Notes: generated from the letters alone by a model not told the origin. Numbered from the stretch's first letter, positions 12,609 to 24,426 are shown. The stretch: DNA of 64,000 nt from Narthecium ossifragum (GCA_963920575.1 OY986973.1:11477395-11541394); one strand, 5' to 3'. Translations and numbers: made by a program.

Positions 12609-13161
12609 AGAGACTGCCACGGGAGAGAGAAAGGGACGGAAGGAGAAGAGGCAAGGTGGCCCTCGCCACCGCTTCCAGGTCACCGGGGAAGGTGCCCGGA
12701 GAAAGAAGAAGCCGGCGCAGGGGAGAAAGGGAAGGGGGTCGGGCGCGGGGAAGGCAGTGATGGAAGAGGAAAAGAAGAAAAAGAAAAAAAGAAAAGAAAG
12801 AGAGAGAGAGAGAAAAGGAAAATAGGAGAGAGAGAGCTAAGTCACTTAAGTGGCTGAGCTGGTCTAGCCAAGTCAACTAATTGGACTGAATCCGATTTGA
12901 CCCTAAATTGCGATCTCGTCCGGATCTGACGATCACGAACGCTCCTACTGGATCTATTCAATCACATACATCAATCAAGGTTGTGTGTGCACTACGCGGG
13001 TCTGAAACCGACCTTCAAGGCGTAATTTACCAAATTGCCCATTGGGGTCCACAACAGCGATGCGATCAACCGATCGCAAGACAAGGCCAACCGAGCCAAA
13101 CCACAAAACCAGACCCTCGACCTACTGTGGTCGAACCAGGTTAGAGGAACGGGTCCTCACA
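12609..13161 (-). repeat. Truncated LTR fragment F (Tekay-related)
   Basis: The right end is again a U3 start (TGTGAGGACCCGTTCC on the minus strand at 13161), with a U3 inverted repeat at about 13021-13039 and ACGCGGGT just beyond. The left end is internal LTR sequence joined directly to the terminal CCTCACA of fragment E at 12608, so E and F may be a nested or recombined pair. The right end abuts the gag start of the next element, with the terminal A shared by its ATG. Confidence 0.65.
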
Positions 13162-14020
13162 TGGCGTCTTCTGAGCAAGGCTTGAACCGGATCCAGATTC
13201 TCTTGGAGGAGTTCGTGGACCGAATCGACAACGAGCTAGTCGTCATCAAGCGGGCTGTATCAAGGTCTGATTCTCGTGAGGGCACGGGCAAATTCAAAGT
13301 GCCCGAGTCCAAGTCCTTTGGTTGCGTACGGAACGCCAAGGAACTTGAGAATTTCTTGTGGGACCTTGAGCAGTATTTCGAAGCTGCTCATATCCTTGAG
13401 GGTGAAAAAGTGTCCGTTGCTGCAATGTACCTGTCCGGCGATGCAAAACTCTGTTGGCGTACTAGACTGGATGATGATGCAACCACCGGCCGACCCAAGA
13501 TCTCTACTTGGGACATCTTCAGCAAGGAGCTGAAGGACCAATTCCTCTCCAACAACACGGCGTGGGTCACGAGGGAGGCTCTGAAGAACCTGAAGTAGAC
13601 TAGACTTCAGTAGTCTTATGCTGGACATTAAAGACATGTCTGAGTCTAACAAGTTATTCAACTTTTTGTTAGGTCTTCAGGGATGGACACAGTTAGAGCT
13701 GAGAAGACAGGGAGTGAAAGACCTCCCCTCAGCCATGGCCGCGGCGGATGCCTTGGTGGATTTATGTTAGCCCAAGCCGATGGACAACAACAATAGCAAC
13801 CGGGCCCCAAAAGCTACGGACAAGCCAAAGTCCAAGGGAGAGAAAGCCAAGGGGAAGAAGCGGCCGCAGGGTAAAGGCAAGGCGAAGTTGCAGGAGCCGG
13901 CCAAGTCTCCTATGGGGTGTTTTCTCTGTAACGGACAATAGAGGGCTCGAGATTGCCTTAAAAGAGAGAAGCTCAACGCATTGGTGGGAGAAGAAGAAGG
14001 AGATTCGGATTCTCTAACGA
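13161..14020 (+). pseudogene. Gag pseudogene of a plus-strand chromovirus
   Basis: Open from ATG at 13161 to 13598 with a retrotransposon gag core: a FKVPESKSFG region, then FLWDLEQYF, MYLSGDAKLCWR and STWDIFSKELKDQF, the usual capsid-like helices. A TAG ends the frame at 13598. Gag similarity continues in other frames, through a basic KKRPQGKGKAK-type stretch, to a broken CCHC knuckle (CFLCNGQ, stop, ARDCLKREKLNAL) near 13915-13980. The true start may have been further upstream, since an LTR fragment ends exactly at this ATG. Nucleocapsid and capsid roles are inferred from the family. Confidence 0.8.
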
Positions 14021-14102
14021 GGGTTAAACCACCACAACTCCTCAACATGTTGCGGCTACCCCTACTACCGGCCTCATGCATGTCCAGATCAACCTTCAAG
14101 GC

Positions 14103-14817
14103 GTGAAGATGATGGGCCATGCTCGACACCGGCACCACCCACAACTTCTTAGTCCAACATGTGGCCGAGCATCTCAAAGCCAAGATCACCACCAATTCCA
14201 ATCGCATCAAGGCGGTCAATTCTTATGCAAAGCTGGTCACGGGTGTTGCGACGGCTACGACGGTGGAGATTGGTCAATGGAAGGCGTCCATGGATTTCTT
14301 GGTGGTGCCACTCGATGACTTTGACGTCAGCTTGGGTAACAAGTTCTTCCGGAGCAGTAAGGCGATGGTCATGCTCTACCTCAACGGCATGTTGCTGCCC
14401 GATGAGCGGAGTCCTCGTTTTGTAAGGGTCGCACCACTAGCCAAGCGTAAAGCAAAAGCTGGTTGCTGTTGGCCATACAACTGAAGGACAGCGTGCGGAA
14501 GGGTGATCCAACCTTCCTGGTGACATTGGTTGAGGTGCAGCCAAACCAGTGGCATACGGCAATCACATAGACGATGCAGGAAGCAGTGGCATACGGCAGA
14601 TCCAGAGTGTCAGGCCAGCAGCAAGGGGGCAGCCCGCCAGGGACACGCTAGGATAAGGTAAGCAGAATCTGTCCAATGTGTCTGCAGAGCCAGAGTCTGC
14701 AGCAACCCACGTGCCAGTGGCAGTTCTTGATGTGTTGCAAGAGTACAATGATGTCATGCCATCGCAGCTGCCCAAGCAATTGCCTCCTCGGTGTGCAATC
14801 GACCACCACATCGAACT
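14103..14817 (+). pseudogene. Retropepsin and linker of the same chromovirus
   Basis: The segment contains MLDTGTTHNFLVQHVAE (aspartic protease active site DTG) and a second-half VVPLDDFDVSLGNKFF, open from 14119 to 14484. A decayed linker follows, ending in VLQEYNDVMPSQLPKQLPPR and AIDHHIEL, the conserved lead-in to the RT domain. The coding sequence is then interrupted at 14817 by a solo LTR and resumes at 17202 with [16 protein letters not shown]. Frameshifts and stops between 14484 and 14678 make it non-functional. Confidence 0.82.
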
Positions 14818-17201
14818 TGTCACACCCCGACCCAGAAAACCCATCCAGGACGAGGCGTGAGGGTTCCTATCACTATTCATCTCTAATTGGCGCGATACAA
14901 AACGGAAAAGACAGGTAAATTAAACAATTTATATTCCAGAGGCGAAACAGAAATTCAATTCATATACATATACATCAAGTTGTACTGATACAAAATTCTT
15001 TATCCAACTCCTCCAAAGGAAAGATTTTATACAATAATCCAAAATTTCTCAAAAGATGTTATAATGTACAAACTATCAAAAAGGTACAACAGTCGTCCTC
15101 CAGCAACCTCAAGCGCCTCTGGAAGTACTCGCGTCGCCAAACGCAGATCCCGCCGGCTCTACTGAAGAAGAATTGGCGCCTGCACCTGCAAACGCAGCCA
15201 GGGTAGGAGTGAGCGATAAGCTCAGTAGGGTTCTACTCTACGGCACACAGAAAGGAGGAAAACAACAATAGTGTTGTCTCCCCGCTCAAGTCTAACGGAT
15301 GCCACGGGTCCCATAACCCTGTCGATATCCCAAGGGCTCATGTCATGAAACCTCTCTCCTGAACATGTTACCAGGAGGCCAAGGAACAGTAACATGCAGG
15401 ATCACCCTTACCCAAGCAGGAATAGCATGCCTTGGGGACCACGTCGGGAACACATCGATAACCATCCTTAGTACTTAGCCTTGGAAAGACAACACGACCT
15501 CTAAACCTCAAAACACTGATCAGAGTCAACTATAATACATCCTCGATAACAAGAGATTCAATTTAAGCACGCCCTAATCCTTGCTACCCAGCCATGGTCC
15601 TAAGGCTAGATCCGAGCTACCCGAGAGCCTCGGATCGGCGATCAACCCATTGCCCGCCTAACCTCATATGCCTCTAATGCATACAATGCATGAACCTATA
15701 CAAACATCTACCCTAGATGTCTCTAAATGCTACAACATCAGTTATAGGTTCAACAAATATACAATAGCCCTCGGCACTCGCCGGCAAGAGGCTAAGGTTC
15801 CACAATTTCTCATTAGCTAGCACTCATAGCTAGCTAATGGCTAGGCAACCAAATAAGCATTTAACTACTTATCAAACCAAGCATTAAATGCAAATAAAAC
15901 CACAATTCGCCCAAAAGGGTAAGCACGCGATTCAATCCTCCATTTCAATAGAAAACCCTTGAAAACCCCATGAAAACAACGTGCATGCATCCCAACATAC
16001 TTAAATACTTATCACAAACGAAGTACATTTAAGAAAGGCCAAGAAACAGTGTTTAAGGACTCACGGTCGATGCGACGGTCGATGTCACGGTCGATCCGAC
16101 GGTCGACCGTGAGACCAAAACGAGGAAAAACACATGGGTGACGGTCGATCGGTACATCGACCATGGGAAGCCCAAAACGGGACAGAGCCTCACGGACGAT
16201 GCGACGGTCGATCCGATGGTCAACCGTGAGGTGGAATGAAAAAGAGAGGGAGCCCGCGGTCGATCGGTACATAGACTGTGGGAGACAAAAAACCCGACAG
16301 AGCCTGACGGTCGATCTGACGGCCAACCGTCAGGCTCAAAAGAAGAGCATCAATACTGGTCCACCGATCGACCGTCGAGCCTACTGCACAGTTCATCAGA
16401 ACAGTGCCGGAAATCCAATTTCTTGGATTTGAATGATCAAATCAAGTTGGAAGTTGATGAAACTTTGCAAGCATATGTAAAAGATGATGGGGATGCTAAT
16501 GGTATAATTAAAACACATTTTTGATGGTTAAATCTCAAACCTAGGTCTCAATGGCTGAAAACCGACAAAACGGCGATAATATGGAAATTATCCGATAAAA
16601 TACGGAAATCGACTGATAGGAATACAAGAAGCAAGCCATACAACACATGCTATAAGCTGAACAACATTCTAACATGTATTCCTATAGCAAAAGCACATAC
16701 AACTTATCCTAGGAGAACCCGATCACAAGATCGAGGTAGAAACACCTACTTGGGCAAGTAGGGCAGCTCCTCCTCCGATCCCTCAATTTCGATCGCCGGA
16801 ATCCGCTCCTTGAAAGCGGCACTCTGAAGCCCTAGCACAGCCGTAGGGGAGAGAGAAAGAGAGAAAATGACAGCAGAGAAGAGAAAGAGAGAGAGAGAAA
16901 GGGACAGGCCTTATATAGAGATTAGGATCGATCTCAGCCGTCCGATTCGATCTTTCCCGATCGAGATCCGATATTCCGATCGGACGCGCCCTTTAGGTTC
17001 TAATCAAACACATACATCAATCCAAGACCGTGTGTGAAACGCGGGTGTGAAACTGACCACCAGGGAGCATATTTATCAAAATGCCCCTAGGGTCGAAATC
17101 GCCACACGATCGCTCGATCGTGCCCGACGCGGAAACAAATCAACAGGAAAATGGCCCTCGACCCACGCGGTCGAGCCAGGTCAGAGGGACGGGCCCTCAC
17201 A
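14818..17201 (-). repeat. Solo LTR C inserted in chromovirus pol
   Basis: A 2384 bp LTR, minus orientation, with ends TGTGAGGGCCCGTCCC (17201) and GGGTCGGGGTGTGACA (14818). Flanking five-mers are GAACT (14813-14817) and GAGCT (17202-17206), a target duplication with one substitution. A TATA-like CTCTATATAAGG lies at about 16922 on the minus strand. A GGTCGATC/GGTCGACC array occupies 16066-16380 and a decayed U3 inverted repeat lies near 17066. No internal region is present, so it is a solo LTR left by LTR-LTR recombination. It is related to the LTR at 47622-55800. Confidence 0.88.
16066..16380. repeat. Array of GGTCGATC/GGTCGACC palindromes in solo LTR C
   Basis: About a dozen CGGTCGAYC units, often paired as inverted arms (for example CTCACGG...CCGTGAG), lie within about 310 bp of the LTR. 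The same type of array occurs in the related LTR at 54720-54985. Function is unknown. Confidence 0.8.
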
Positions 17202-18551
17202 GAGCTACTTCTTGGCGCCCGCACACCAGCCCAATCCCCCTACCGCATGGCACCATCCGAGCTTGCAGAGCTCAAGAAGCAACTATATGAGTTGCTCGAG
17301 TCAGGAATCATCCGCTCCTCTACATCTCCTTATGGCGCACCAGTCTTGTTCCAGAAGAAGCAAGACGGCACATTGAGGATGTGTATCGACTACCCCGCCC
17401 TGAACAAGCTGACCGTGCAGGTCAAGTATCTAGTTCCGTTGGTGCAGGACCTCTTTGATCACTTTTCTAAGGCCCATGTATTCTCTAAACTAGATTTGAG
17501 GTCTGGTTATTGGCAGGTGCGCATCGCGGAAGGAGATGAGGCCAAGACAACGTGTGTGATACAATACGACACATATGAGTTCCTGGTCATGCTGTTTGGC
17601 TTGACTAATGCCCCATCCACTTTCTATCATCTGATGAACGATGTGTTGGACGACTTCCTCGATCGGTTTGTGGTCGTCTACCTCGATGACATAGTGGTGT
17701 ACAATGACTCCCTGGAGGCCCACGTGGAGCACCTGAGTCGGATCCTACAGAGGCTGCGGGGACACTCTCTCTATGTCAAAAGGGAGAAGTGTGAGTTCGC
17801 GGTGAAGGAGGTCTCGTTCTTGGGGCACAAGATCAAGGGTGGCACAGTGAGGATGGATCCTCGGAAGGTCGAAGCAATCTTGGAGTGGTCGGCGCCAACA
17901 AAAGTCCCTGAGCTTCGAAGCTTCCTTGGTTTAGCCAACTATTACCGTCGGCTTATCAAAGGCTACTCCAAAAAGGTAACACCCTTGACTGACTTACTAA
18001 AGAAAGATCAAGTTTGGTGTTGGACAGGGCAATGTGCGGAGGCCTTTCAGAAGCTGAAGGAGGCCATCACCAGTGAGCCAGTTCTCAGGCTCCCGGACTT
18101 CTCTCTCTCCTTTGAAGTCCACATTGACATATCTGATTGAGCTCTTGGCGGGGTGTTGGTCTAGGATGGATACCCATTGGCGTTTGAAAGCCGCAAGGTC
18201 AACGATGCATAGACACGCTATTCAGCACATGAGAAGGAGATGGTGGCCGTGGTGCACTTTCTTCGCACCTAGCGAGTGTACTTTCTCGGCAAAAAGTTCA
18301 TGGTCAAAATGAAGAATGTCGCCAACACCTATTTACAGACACAGAAGAAGCTCTCTCTTAAGCAAGCAAGGTGGCAGGAGTTCCTACAAGAGTTCGACTT
18401 CGAGTGGCAGCTCAAACTTGGGCGGTACAACCAGGTGGCAGATTCTTTGAGCCGGAAACAAGTCATGGACTACGTTGCAGTCCTAGTCCAGGTGGAAGCG
18501 CGTTGGCTTGAGAAGATCGAGGCCCAAGAGAAGGACGAGTCTGAATATTAG
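17202..18551 (+). pseudogene. Reverse transcriptase and RNase H of the chromovirus
   Basis: Open from 17202 to 18140 with RT motifs in order: [64 protein letters not shown], the catalytic [10 protein letters not shown] and the thumb FLGHKIKGG. RNase H starts with FEVHIDISD and then breaks at a TGA (18138-18140). It continues in shifted frames with ALGGVLV, HEKEMVAVVHF, QKKLSLKQARWQEFLQEFDF and the terminal GRYNQVADSLSRK. The several stops mean no active enzyme. It follows solo LTR C directly and completes the protein begun at 14103. Confidence 0.9.
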
Positions 18552-18579
18552 AAGCTTCTAAAGGAGGTCTAAGACGGAA

Positions 18580-19912
18580 CTGTGCGGCGGTTCTGGCTCG
18601 AGGATGACTTGTTGCGGGCAAGGGCGAGCGACTCTATGTTCCCAAAGGAGGAATCCGGGTCTCCCTGATCAAAGAGAACCACGATTCCAGATGGGCGGGT
18701 CATCTGGGGCGGGAGCGGACTTCCGCTCTACTTGACCGAAGCTACTATTGGCCAAAGATGGAGGAGGACATCAAGCTTTATGTGAGGACTTGTCTAGTAT
18801 GCCAACTAGACAAGACGGAGCGGAGGAAGCAGGCGGGCCTTCTTCAACCACTCACTATTTCGGAAGGTATCATGCAATCCTTCTCTATGGATTTCATTGT
18901 AGGTCTTCCGAAGGTGGATGGAAAATCGATGATCCTTGTTGTGATAGATCGCTTCTCCAAATATGCCATCTTCATCCTAGTGACCAAGTGCTGCCCCTCG
19001 GAGGTCACGACGGACCTCTTCTTCAGGAACTTGGTTAAGAACTTTGGGCTCCCATGTTACATCATGAGCGATAGAGATGGGCGGTTTACCGGGCGATTCT
19101 GGACTCATCTGTTCAAGATCATGGAGTCTCAACTGAAGTTTTCAATGGCAAGCCACCCACAGACTGACGACCAGACGGAGCTGATCAATGCTTTGTTGGA
19201 AGAGTACCTGCGGCACTACATGACTGCGAGCCAACGGAATTGGCTCGACCTTCTTGACGTGGCACAGTTCTCTTACAACATGCAGAGATGATCGGCGACA
19301 GGGAAGAGTCCCTTCGAGCTTGTGCTAGGCCAACAACCGTTGGCTCCCCTTGAACTGGTGGCCCAAGGAGGAGAAGGAAGTCCGGCGGCTTCTAGGTTTT
19401 CAAAAGACCAATATGAGATGATCGAGGCAGCTCAAGACAACTTGAGGAAGGCCCAGAAGAGGATGAAGAAGTATACGGATCAAGGCAGGAGGCCCTTGCA
19501 GTTTTAGGTAGGCGATCAAGTCCTTTTGAAACTAGCTCCGCAGATTCTAAACCAATTCAACCGAAAGATAACGCACAAGGGATTGGTGCCACGGTATGAC
19601 GGACCATTCAAGAGGGTAGCCCACTCGGGCTACCGACTGCTTCTCCCCGACCGGCTCAAGGTTCACCCAACGTTCCATGCTAGCTACTTGAAGTTGCATC
19701 ATGCTGACCAGGAGGATCCAGCGAGGAAGGTAGTGAAGAGAGCTCCACCAACAGTACGGATGGAGTTTGAAAAATAAGTGGAAGCCATTCTTGATCGGAG
19801 GCAAGAAAGGCAAGACAAGAGAAACCGGCGTGTCTTCTAGTTGGTCAAGTGGAAGGGTCTTCTAGATTCAGAGACATCATGGGAGCACGATGCCAACTTG
19901 TGGCAGTTTTAA
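18580..19912 (+). pseudogene. Integrase and chromodomain of the chromovirus
   Basis: An integrase zinc finger (H-x-GHLGRERT then CLVCQLDKTERRK) is followed by the core (SMDFIVGLPKVDG, SDRDGRFTGRFW, HPQTDDQTEL). Next come NWLDLLDVAQFSYN, the GPF-type stretch VPRYDGPFKRV and HPTFHASYLKLHH. A canonical chromodomain follows from about 19780: VEAILDRRQERQ, FxLVKWKGLLDSETSWEHD. In-frame stops interrupt at about 19291, 19505, 19777, 19840 and 19910. The intact-looking chromodomain identifies a chromovirus. Sub-lineage (Reina or Galadriel-like) is a tentative reading. Confidence 0.9.
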
Positions 19913-19966
19913 GAGTTGGTCCAGGACTACCTTAGAACGCATCCGACGTGGGTGTCGGACACCTCT

Positions 19967-19979
19967 GGTGGGGGAGGGT
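19967..19979 (+). other. Polypurine tract of the chromovirus
   Basis: The purine run GGTGGGGGAGGG sits directly before the TGTCAGGGCC start of the 3' LTR and after the end of the chromodomain reading frame, as expected for the plus-strand primer site. Confidence 0.75.
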
Positions 19980-21178
19980 TGTCAGGGCCTTGAACCCCTA
20001 ACACGGGCCATGGCACACATCAGCCGAAGTTGACAAGGGCCACGACCTAGGCCATGGTGCGGTGCATCATACCAAGCCATGGGTAGCATGGAAACACCAT
20101 GATCGCATGAGCAAACATCCTTGAACGAGGCTAGACGACACTTCCCCAGTGATGAGTGCATGAAATTGCACTCTGAACATGACTAAGAGCTACTTATTTG
20201 CTGAGTTTTCATGATTTATATAGATGATTTTGTTCGTACATGTTGCTTCACAAAGTTATTTGTATTATGCAGGAAATTGAAGCAAAGATGGGTCTTCAAC
20301 GCCAAAACTGTACCTTCTCGGAACGAACTAGATCATGTACCATACATGATTGGAAATCTCTTGAAGTATAGTTTCCGAGAGTTTTTACAGTTCGTGATTT
20401 GGAGTTTCCTAGAGGAAGATATGTCATTTTTAGTACGAGAGGTGCAGGAGCAAGCAACTACGGAAGAAGAAGATCGATCTGATGTCAAAGAAGATCGATT
20501 CTCTTTTTGCCGCTCGGCCAGTGATAGACAGTTGATAGAGAGCTAGTTTCAAGCAGATCGATCCTTTGCCCTATGAAGATTGATCTTAGTCGGGGCGACT
20601 CAGGTTACGGAAAATGAGGAAAAATACAGTTTCGTCGACTGGTAGGAACATATTCGGAAAATATTCCCTGGAAGTCAAAATATTCAAAAATTCGAATACG
20701 TGATAGAAGACTCAGAGATCTACAACTTTTCTATTGGACAATTTGTGATATTCCGGATGGTATGATAGAAGATTGGGCTTTTTACATATTTATCCTTCAA
20801 AAGTTTCTAAATATCATAATTACCCCTATATTTTTTCAGCTTACTAAAATACCCTTGAAATTTTGAAAAATTCGTAAACCTACCCCTCGGGTTACTTGCC
20901 GAAGAATCATCATGGAATATTCTTAACGCCGTTAATGGCAGCAGCTAAAAAGACGTTATTACCCCTATTAATATACCCCTTGTAATCACCCTCTCCGTCG
21001 TCGACCTCGACCTGCGCCCATGGCAGTCACCCTCTTTGGCGTCGGGTGATTGCGAGGGGCATATGGTGCCTTCGCCATCTTCGCCCCAGCATTCCTTCCT
21101 TTCTTCAACCCGCCGACTTTCCCGGCGCAACCCTTGCAAGGATGCGCCACTGCATCGCCAACCGTACGCATCTCATCC

Positions 21179-21840
21179 ATGACCATCTCAACCCTGCTCT
21201 TCCTCTTGCTCTCTATTACTCCAAAACATCCTTCCAAACCACATGACATCCACGTCCACTCCCACCTCCAGACCACCACCTCTGCGACGACACACTCTAC
21301 CCCGACCTCTGCGTCTCCACCATCATCACCATCCCCATCCTCTCCTCCAAGATTGTCCCCGCCGTCATAGCCGCCGCCATCAACCAAACCATCGGCGTGG
21401 TCCGCTCCTCCTCCTCCAGCAGCTCTACCATCCTCCGTGATCGCCGCTACTCCCTCGGCTTCGGCCAGATGCTGGCGCTCGGCGACTGCGTCGAGCTGTT
21501 AGAGGAGACGATCAGCGATCTCAACAACGCGGTGTCCAACCTCTCCAATGATGCTTCGTCGAGACTCGACGACATCCAGACGGTGCTCAGTGTCACCATG
21601 ACCAAACAGTACACTTGCCTCGACGGCTTCACGCGGGCCAATACAAATGACTAGGTGCGACCGGTCATCGCTCACCAGCTCCGCCACATCTCTCATCTCG
21701 TAAGCAACTCTCTCGCCATGTCCAATATGATAACGAGGAGAGCCAAACACGGAAGAGAGGCGTTTGAGTACTATGGCGGCGTTAGACGTCATGGATTCCC
21801 AGCATGGATATCCACCAGAGACCGCCGCCGTGTGCTCCCT
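21179..21840 (+). pseudogene. Captured pectin methylesterase fragment (PMEI-type pro-region)
   Basis: One frame from about 21272 encodes LCDDTLYPDLCVSTI, then ILSSKIVPAVIAAAINQTIG, MLALGDCVELLEETISDLNNAV, DDIQTVLSVTMTKQYTCLDGF and, past one in-frame TAG (21652-21654), HLVSNSLAM and GFPAWISTRDRRRV. These are the cysteine-bearing helical bundle of a plant pectin methylesterase inhibitor domain and the linker that leads to the catalytic domain in type-I pectinesterases. A hydrophobic leader-like MTISTLLFLLLSI begins at 21179 but lies in another frame, so a frameshift precedes the domain. The catalytic domain is absent. It is captured, not functional as an enzyme; a transcript could still arise. 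Confidence 0.85.
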
Positions 21841-21867
21841 CTCTCCATCCCGTCTCTCTCTCTCTCT

Positions 21868-22058
21868 TCCTACGTCAGCAAACCAAGGCCAGTCAAAATT
21901 GATTCTCTCTCTCTGTCTCTTCCTCCTACGTCAGCAAATCAATGAAAGCAGTCAAAATAACAAAAAGCTGGTCAAAATTGATTCTCTCTCTCCCTCCCTC
22001 CTACGTCAGCAAATCAAGGAAAGCAGTCAAAATACACAAAAGCTGGTCAAAATTAGGT
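21868..22058 (+). repeat. Three degenerate tandem units with CTACGTCAGCAAA inside the MULE
   Basis: The motif CTACGTCAGCAAAYCAA recurs three times at about 70-80 bp spacing (near 21870, 21929 and 22001), each followed by an AGTCAAAAT block and a CT-repeat. The core TACGTCA resembles plant bZIP sites, but no function is shown. Confidence 0.6.
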
Positions 22059-24426
22059 AATTAAGTAATTTACATGCCCCGGGTAGATTATAACCATGAT
22101 TAAACCATGGTTAAGTTAGATGGATAGACGGAGGTAGACGGAGGGGTAGGTTTACGGATTTTTCAAAAATTTAAGGGTATTTTAGTAAGCTGAAAAAATA
22201 TAGGGGTAATTATGATATTTAGAAACTTTTGAAGGAGAAATATGTAAAAAGCCCTAGAAGATTTGAAGAATAGATAAAGTTACACAAGCTGGAAAGCTGT
22301 TCTATCGAAGCTGAGAAGAATATTCTCCAAATATTCTATATAACTCTGAATATTATTAAATCTTCGGGATATAACAGAAGACTTCCTAACCTAAATCTTT
22401 GGTGTTAGACTCATTCTCAGATTCTGAACGGATTGGACCCCGTTGCGATCGGAATAGACTGTCAACATTAATTCAGGAAATCCGAGTTGCACCAGAAGTC
22501 CAACTCAACCAGAACCCTAATTTCGGGAGTTCCCCAATATATATGGTTATTTAATCCGAAATTTAGAGCTTTTCAAAAGGGGGTTTTGAGTTTGGAGGAG
22601 AAAAAATAAGGAAGAATATGAAGAAATCTCCATCCATGGCCGAGTAACCCACGGGCATGGCAGACGGATGACCTAGCGAGGATTAGGGTTTCTTCTGCAT
22701 CATGGTTCATAGTTTTAATCTTTATTGTTAAACTCTTTTCTATGTATTGAATCTTCAAGGATTATTTTGAGATTATGGATTTCTATGTGGATGAATGATA
22801 TTATGAATCTAGTCATCCTTCTTTCATGATCATGTAATCCCATGGTTATATCTATTGTTTACCTACTTTATCTCGTGAATTATTTGCCATGCATTGCCGA
22901 TTGTGAGAGTTGGTATTGTGTATTCCTAGAGAACTGATAAGATAGGGTTAGGGCTTTGTCCCGAGGAACTTTTGCTATACATTGCCTGTAGTGACAGCCG
23001 GTATCGTATATTCTTAGATTTTGGTAGGATAAAGTTAGAGCTATAAAAGGAAGAATCAATCGTAGGAAGAGACATTTATATATTTTGTTAGGTTTATAGT
23101 TCCATATCTTCCGATTAAGGTGGTTTAGATGTGAATCCCTTGACTGAGTAGTATTGTATGAACCATTGAGAAGAGAAAAACCTAAGTCCGAGTGAAGGGA
23201 TTCATGAAGCCTAGCCTTCTTAAAACCTTGATATCTCTAGTTAATCTTACATTATCATTAATCTTTTGATCTAATTTAGTTTAGTTACCTCTTAAGCTTT
23301 TGATTATTTTCAATATATTGTTATCTGTGTTTCTGGATCCTTTCTGCTTGTTTCTCTGTGGGTTCGACCTCTCTTATGTTGTACTGCGCCGTGACCGCTG
23401 TGCGAGACACATTTGAGCGATATCACCAACATGACGCACTCGAGAGTAAGTCAAGCGAGCGCATCACGCGCCATGGTGACCAAGGAGGGTGCACGGGTTG
23501 AGTGCGCGCAGCGCTTGTGCGACTCGCCCAGGATGCCCAGTTCGAGTCAAACTAGGACTCGACTTGCCTAGGCTGATGCGGTAGGTTCTAGGGAGAAAAC
23601 CACGCGTGCTAATCACCTAATTCCACTTGGAATGGAAGCTCAAAGAAAGATGACGCGGTCAGAAACCATTTGCACACGGAAGAATTTAAAGATGACGCGC
23701 AACTCCGAGTTGTACTAGGAGACGACGCGCTAAACGGGGCGGTTGTGCCTTGCAGGCCAATCCAGCCGAGCAAATTCAAATGTCTCGCGTGCATTTGACT
23801 TGGAATAGGTGATGAAATGGGGAATATCAGTTTTGGCTCAGGGAAACTTGCTGTTGGCGCGGACGAATAGGAAGGAGTCCTATTTCAAGTCAAAGAGGCG
23901 ATCATGGCTATCTTAAGCAAGTCAAACTCAAGAGGGAGTCCAGCTAAGTTTGGTAATTTAGTGTTATGCTTATCTATTGCATAGATATGGATGTAAGCCA
24001 GGACTTTAAATGGGACTTGTATGAGTGACTTCTTGGAGCAAGTTAAGTACTATTCCTCTATATAAGGAGTAGGGCGCCCAAGGTGTTGGGCATCTAGGCT
24101 TTGGCTAGGGTTTGGGAGGGAGAGAGTTGTAAGGGATTCTCTTATAAAAATATTTGATCAATAAAAGAAGATGGCCATACCCTTTGCCATAATTGTATGT
24201 TCTTGCTTTCTTGGTGTGCTATTGTACAAGAAGAAGAAGAGGTCGAAGGAGAAGGCTGCTGGTCAAGGACGGATCTTGCTACACCGACCATCTTCAAGGC
24301 GTGGTTCTTGAAGTGTGCAAGGAGTGCACAACGTGTAAAGCAAGAAGCGGAGGGATCTTGGTGCAGACATCGGATTCTCTTCTTTGTGAAAAACAAAAAA
24401 AAAATCCGCGGTGTAACCCGATGACA

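Larger units (their letters stand above)
20775..22254. mobile_element. Pack-MULE (non-autonomous Mutator-like element) with captured gene piece
   Basis: The terminal inverted repeats are about 113 bp each (20775-20887 and 22142-22254), starting GGGCTTTTTACATAT, with few mismatches. A perfect 9-bp target duplication TAGAAGATT flanks them (20766-20774 and 22255-22263), the hallmark of Mutator-like elements. No transposase is present. The interior is GC-richer than its surroundings and carries a pectin methylesterase fragment plus a small tandem repeat. It sits inside the Athila-type solo LTR, so it is the younger insertion. Confidence 0.93.
20150..23425 (+). repeat. Athila-type solo LTR containing a MULE
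   Basis: The LTR starts TGATGAGTGCATG and ends GATATCA, about 1.79 kb once the 1.48 kb MULE and its duplicated 9-mer are removed. The central part (22340-22530) is clearly homologous, in inverse orientation, to the Athila LTR at 57616-59063: both share GACTTCCTAA, TTAATTCAGG and CCCTAATTTCGGGAGT blocks. Flanking five-mers are CCCAG and CCAAC, so the target duplication is only partial and the right end is uncertain by a few bases. It carries AGATCGATC-type motifs at 20469-20585 and a TATA-like AATATATATGG near 22536. Confidence 0.7.
19980..24426 (+). repeat. 3' LTR of the plus-strand chromovirus, split by a nested insertion
   Basis: The LTR starts TGTCAGGGCC at 19980 and ends GATGACA at 24426, giving a perfect TGTCA/TGACA terminal inverted repeat. 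Only 19980-20149 and about 23426-24426 belong to it, about 1.17 kb in all. The middle is an Athila-type solo LTR carrying a MULE. Promoter signs are CTCTATATAAGG at 24055-24066 and a polyadenylation signal AATAAA at 24160-24165. An alternative end at TGTAACA (24465) is less symmetric. No matching 5' LTR was found. Confidence 0.75.

Noticed and set aside
21050..21370. Alternative-frame ORFs of 66-106 residues over the MULE insert
   Set aside because: The pectinesterase-like frame explains the region; the others are shadows, apart from the leader-like segment noted at 21179.
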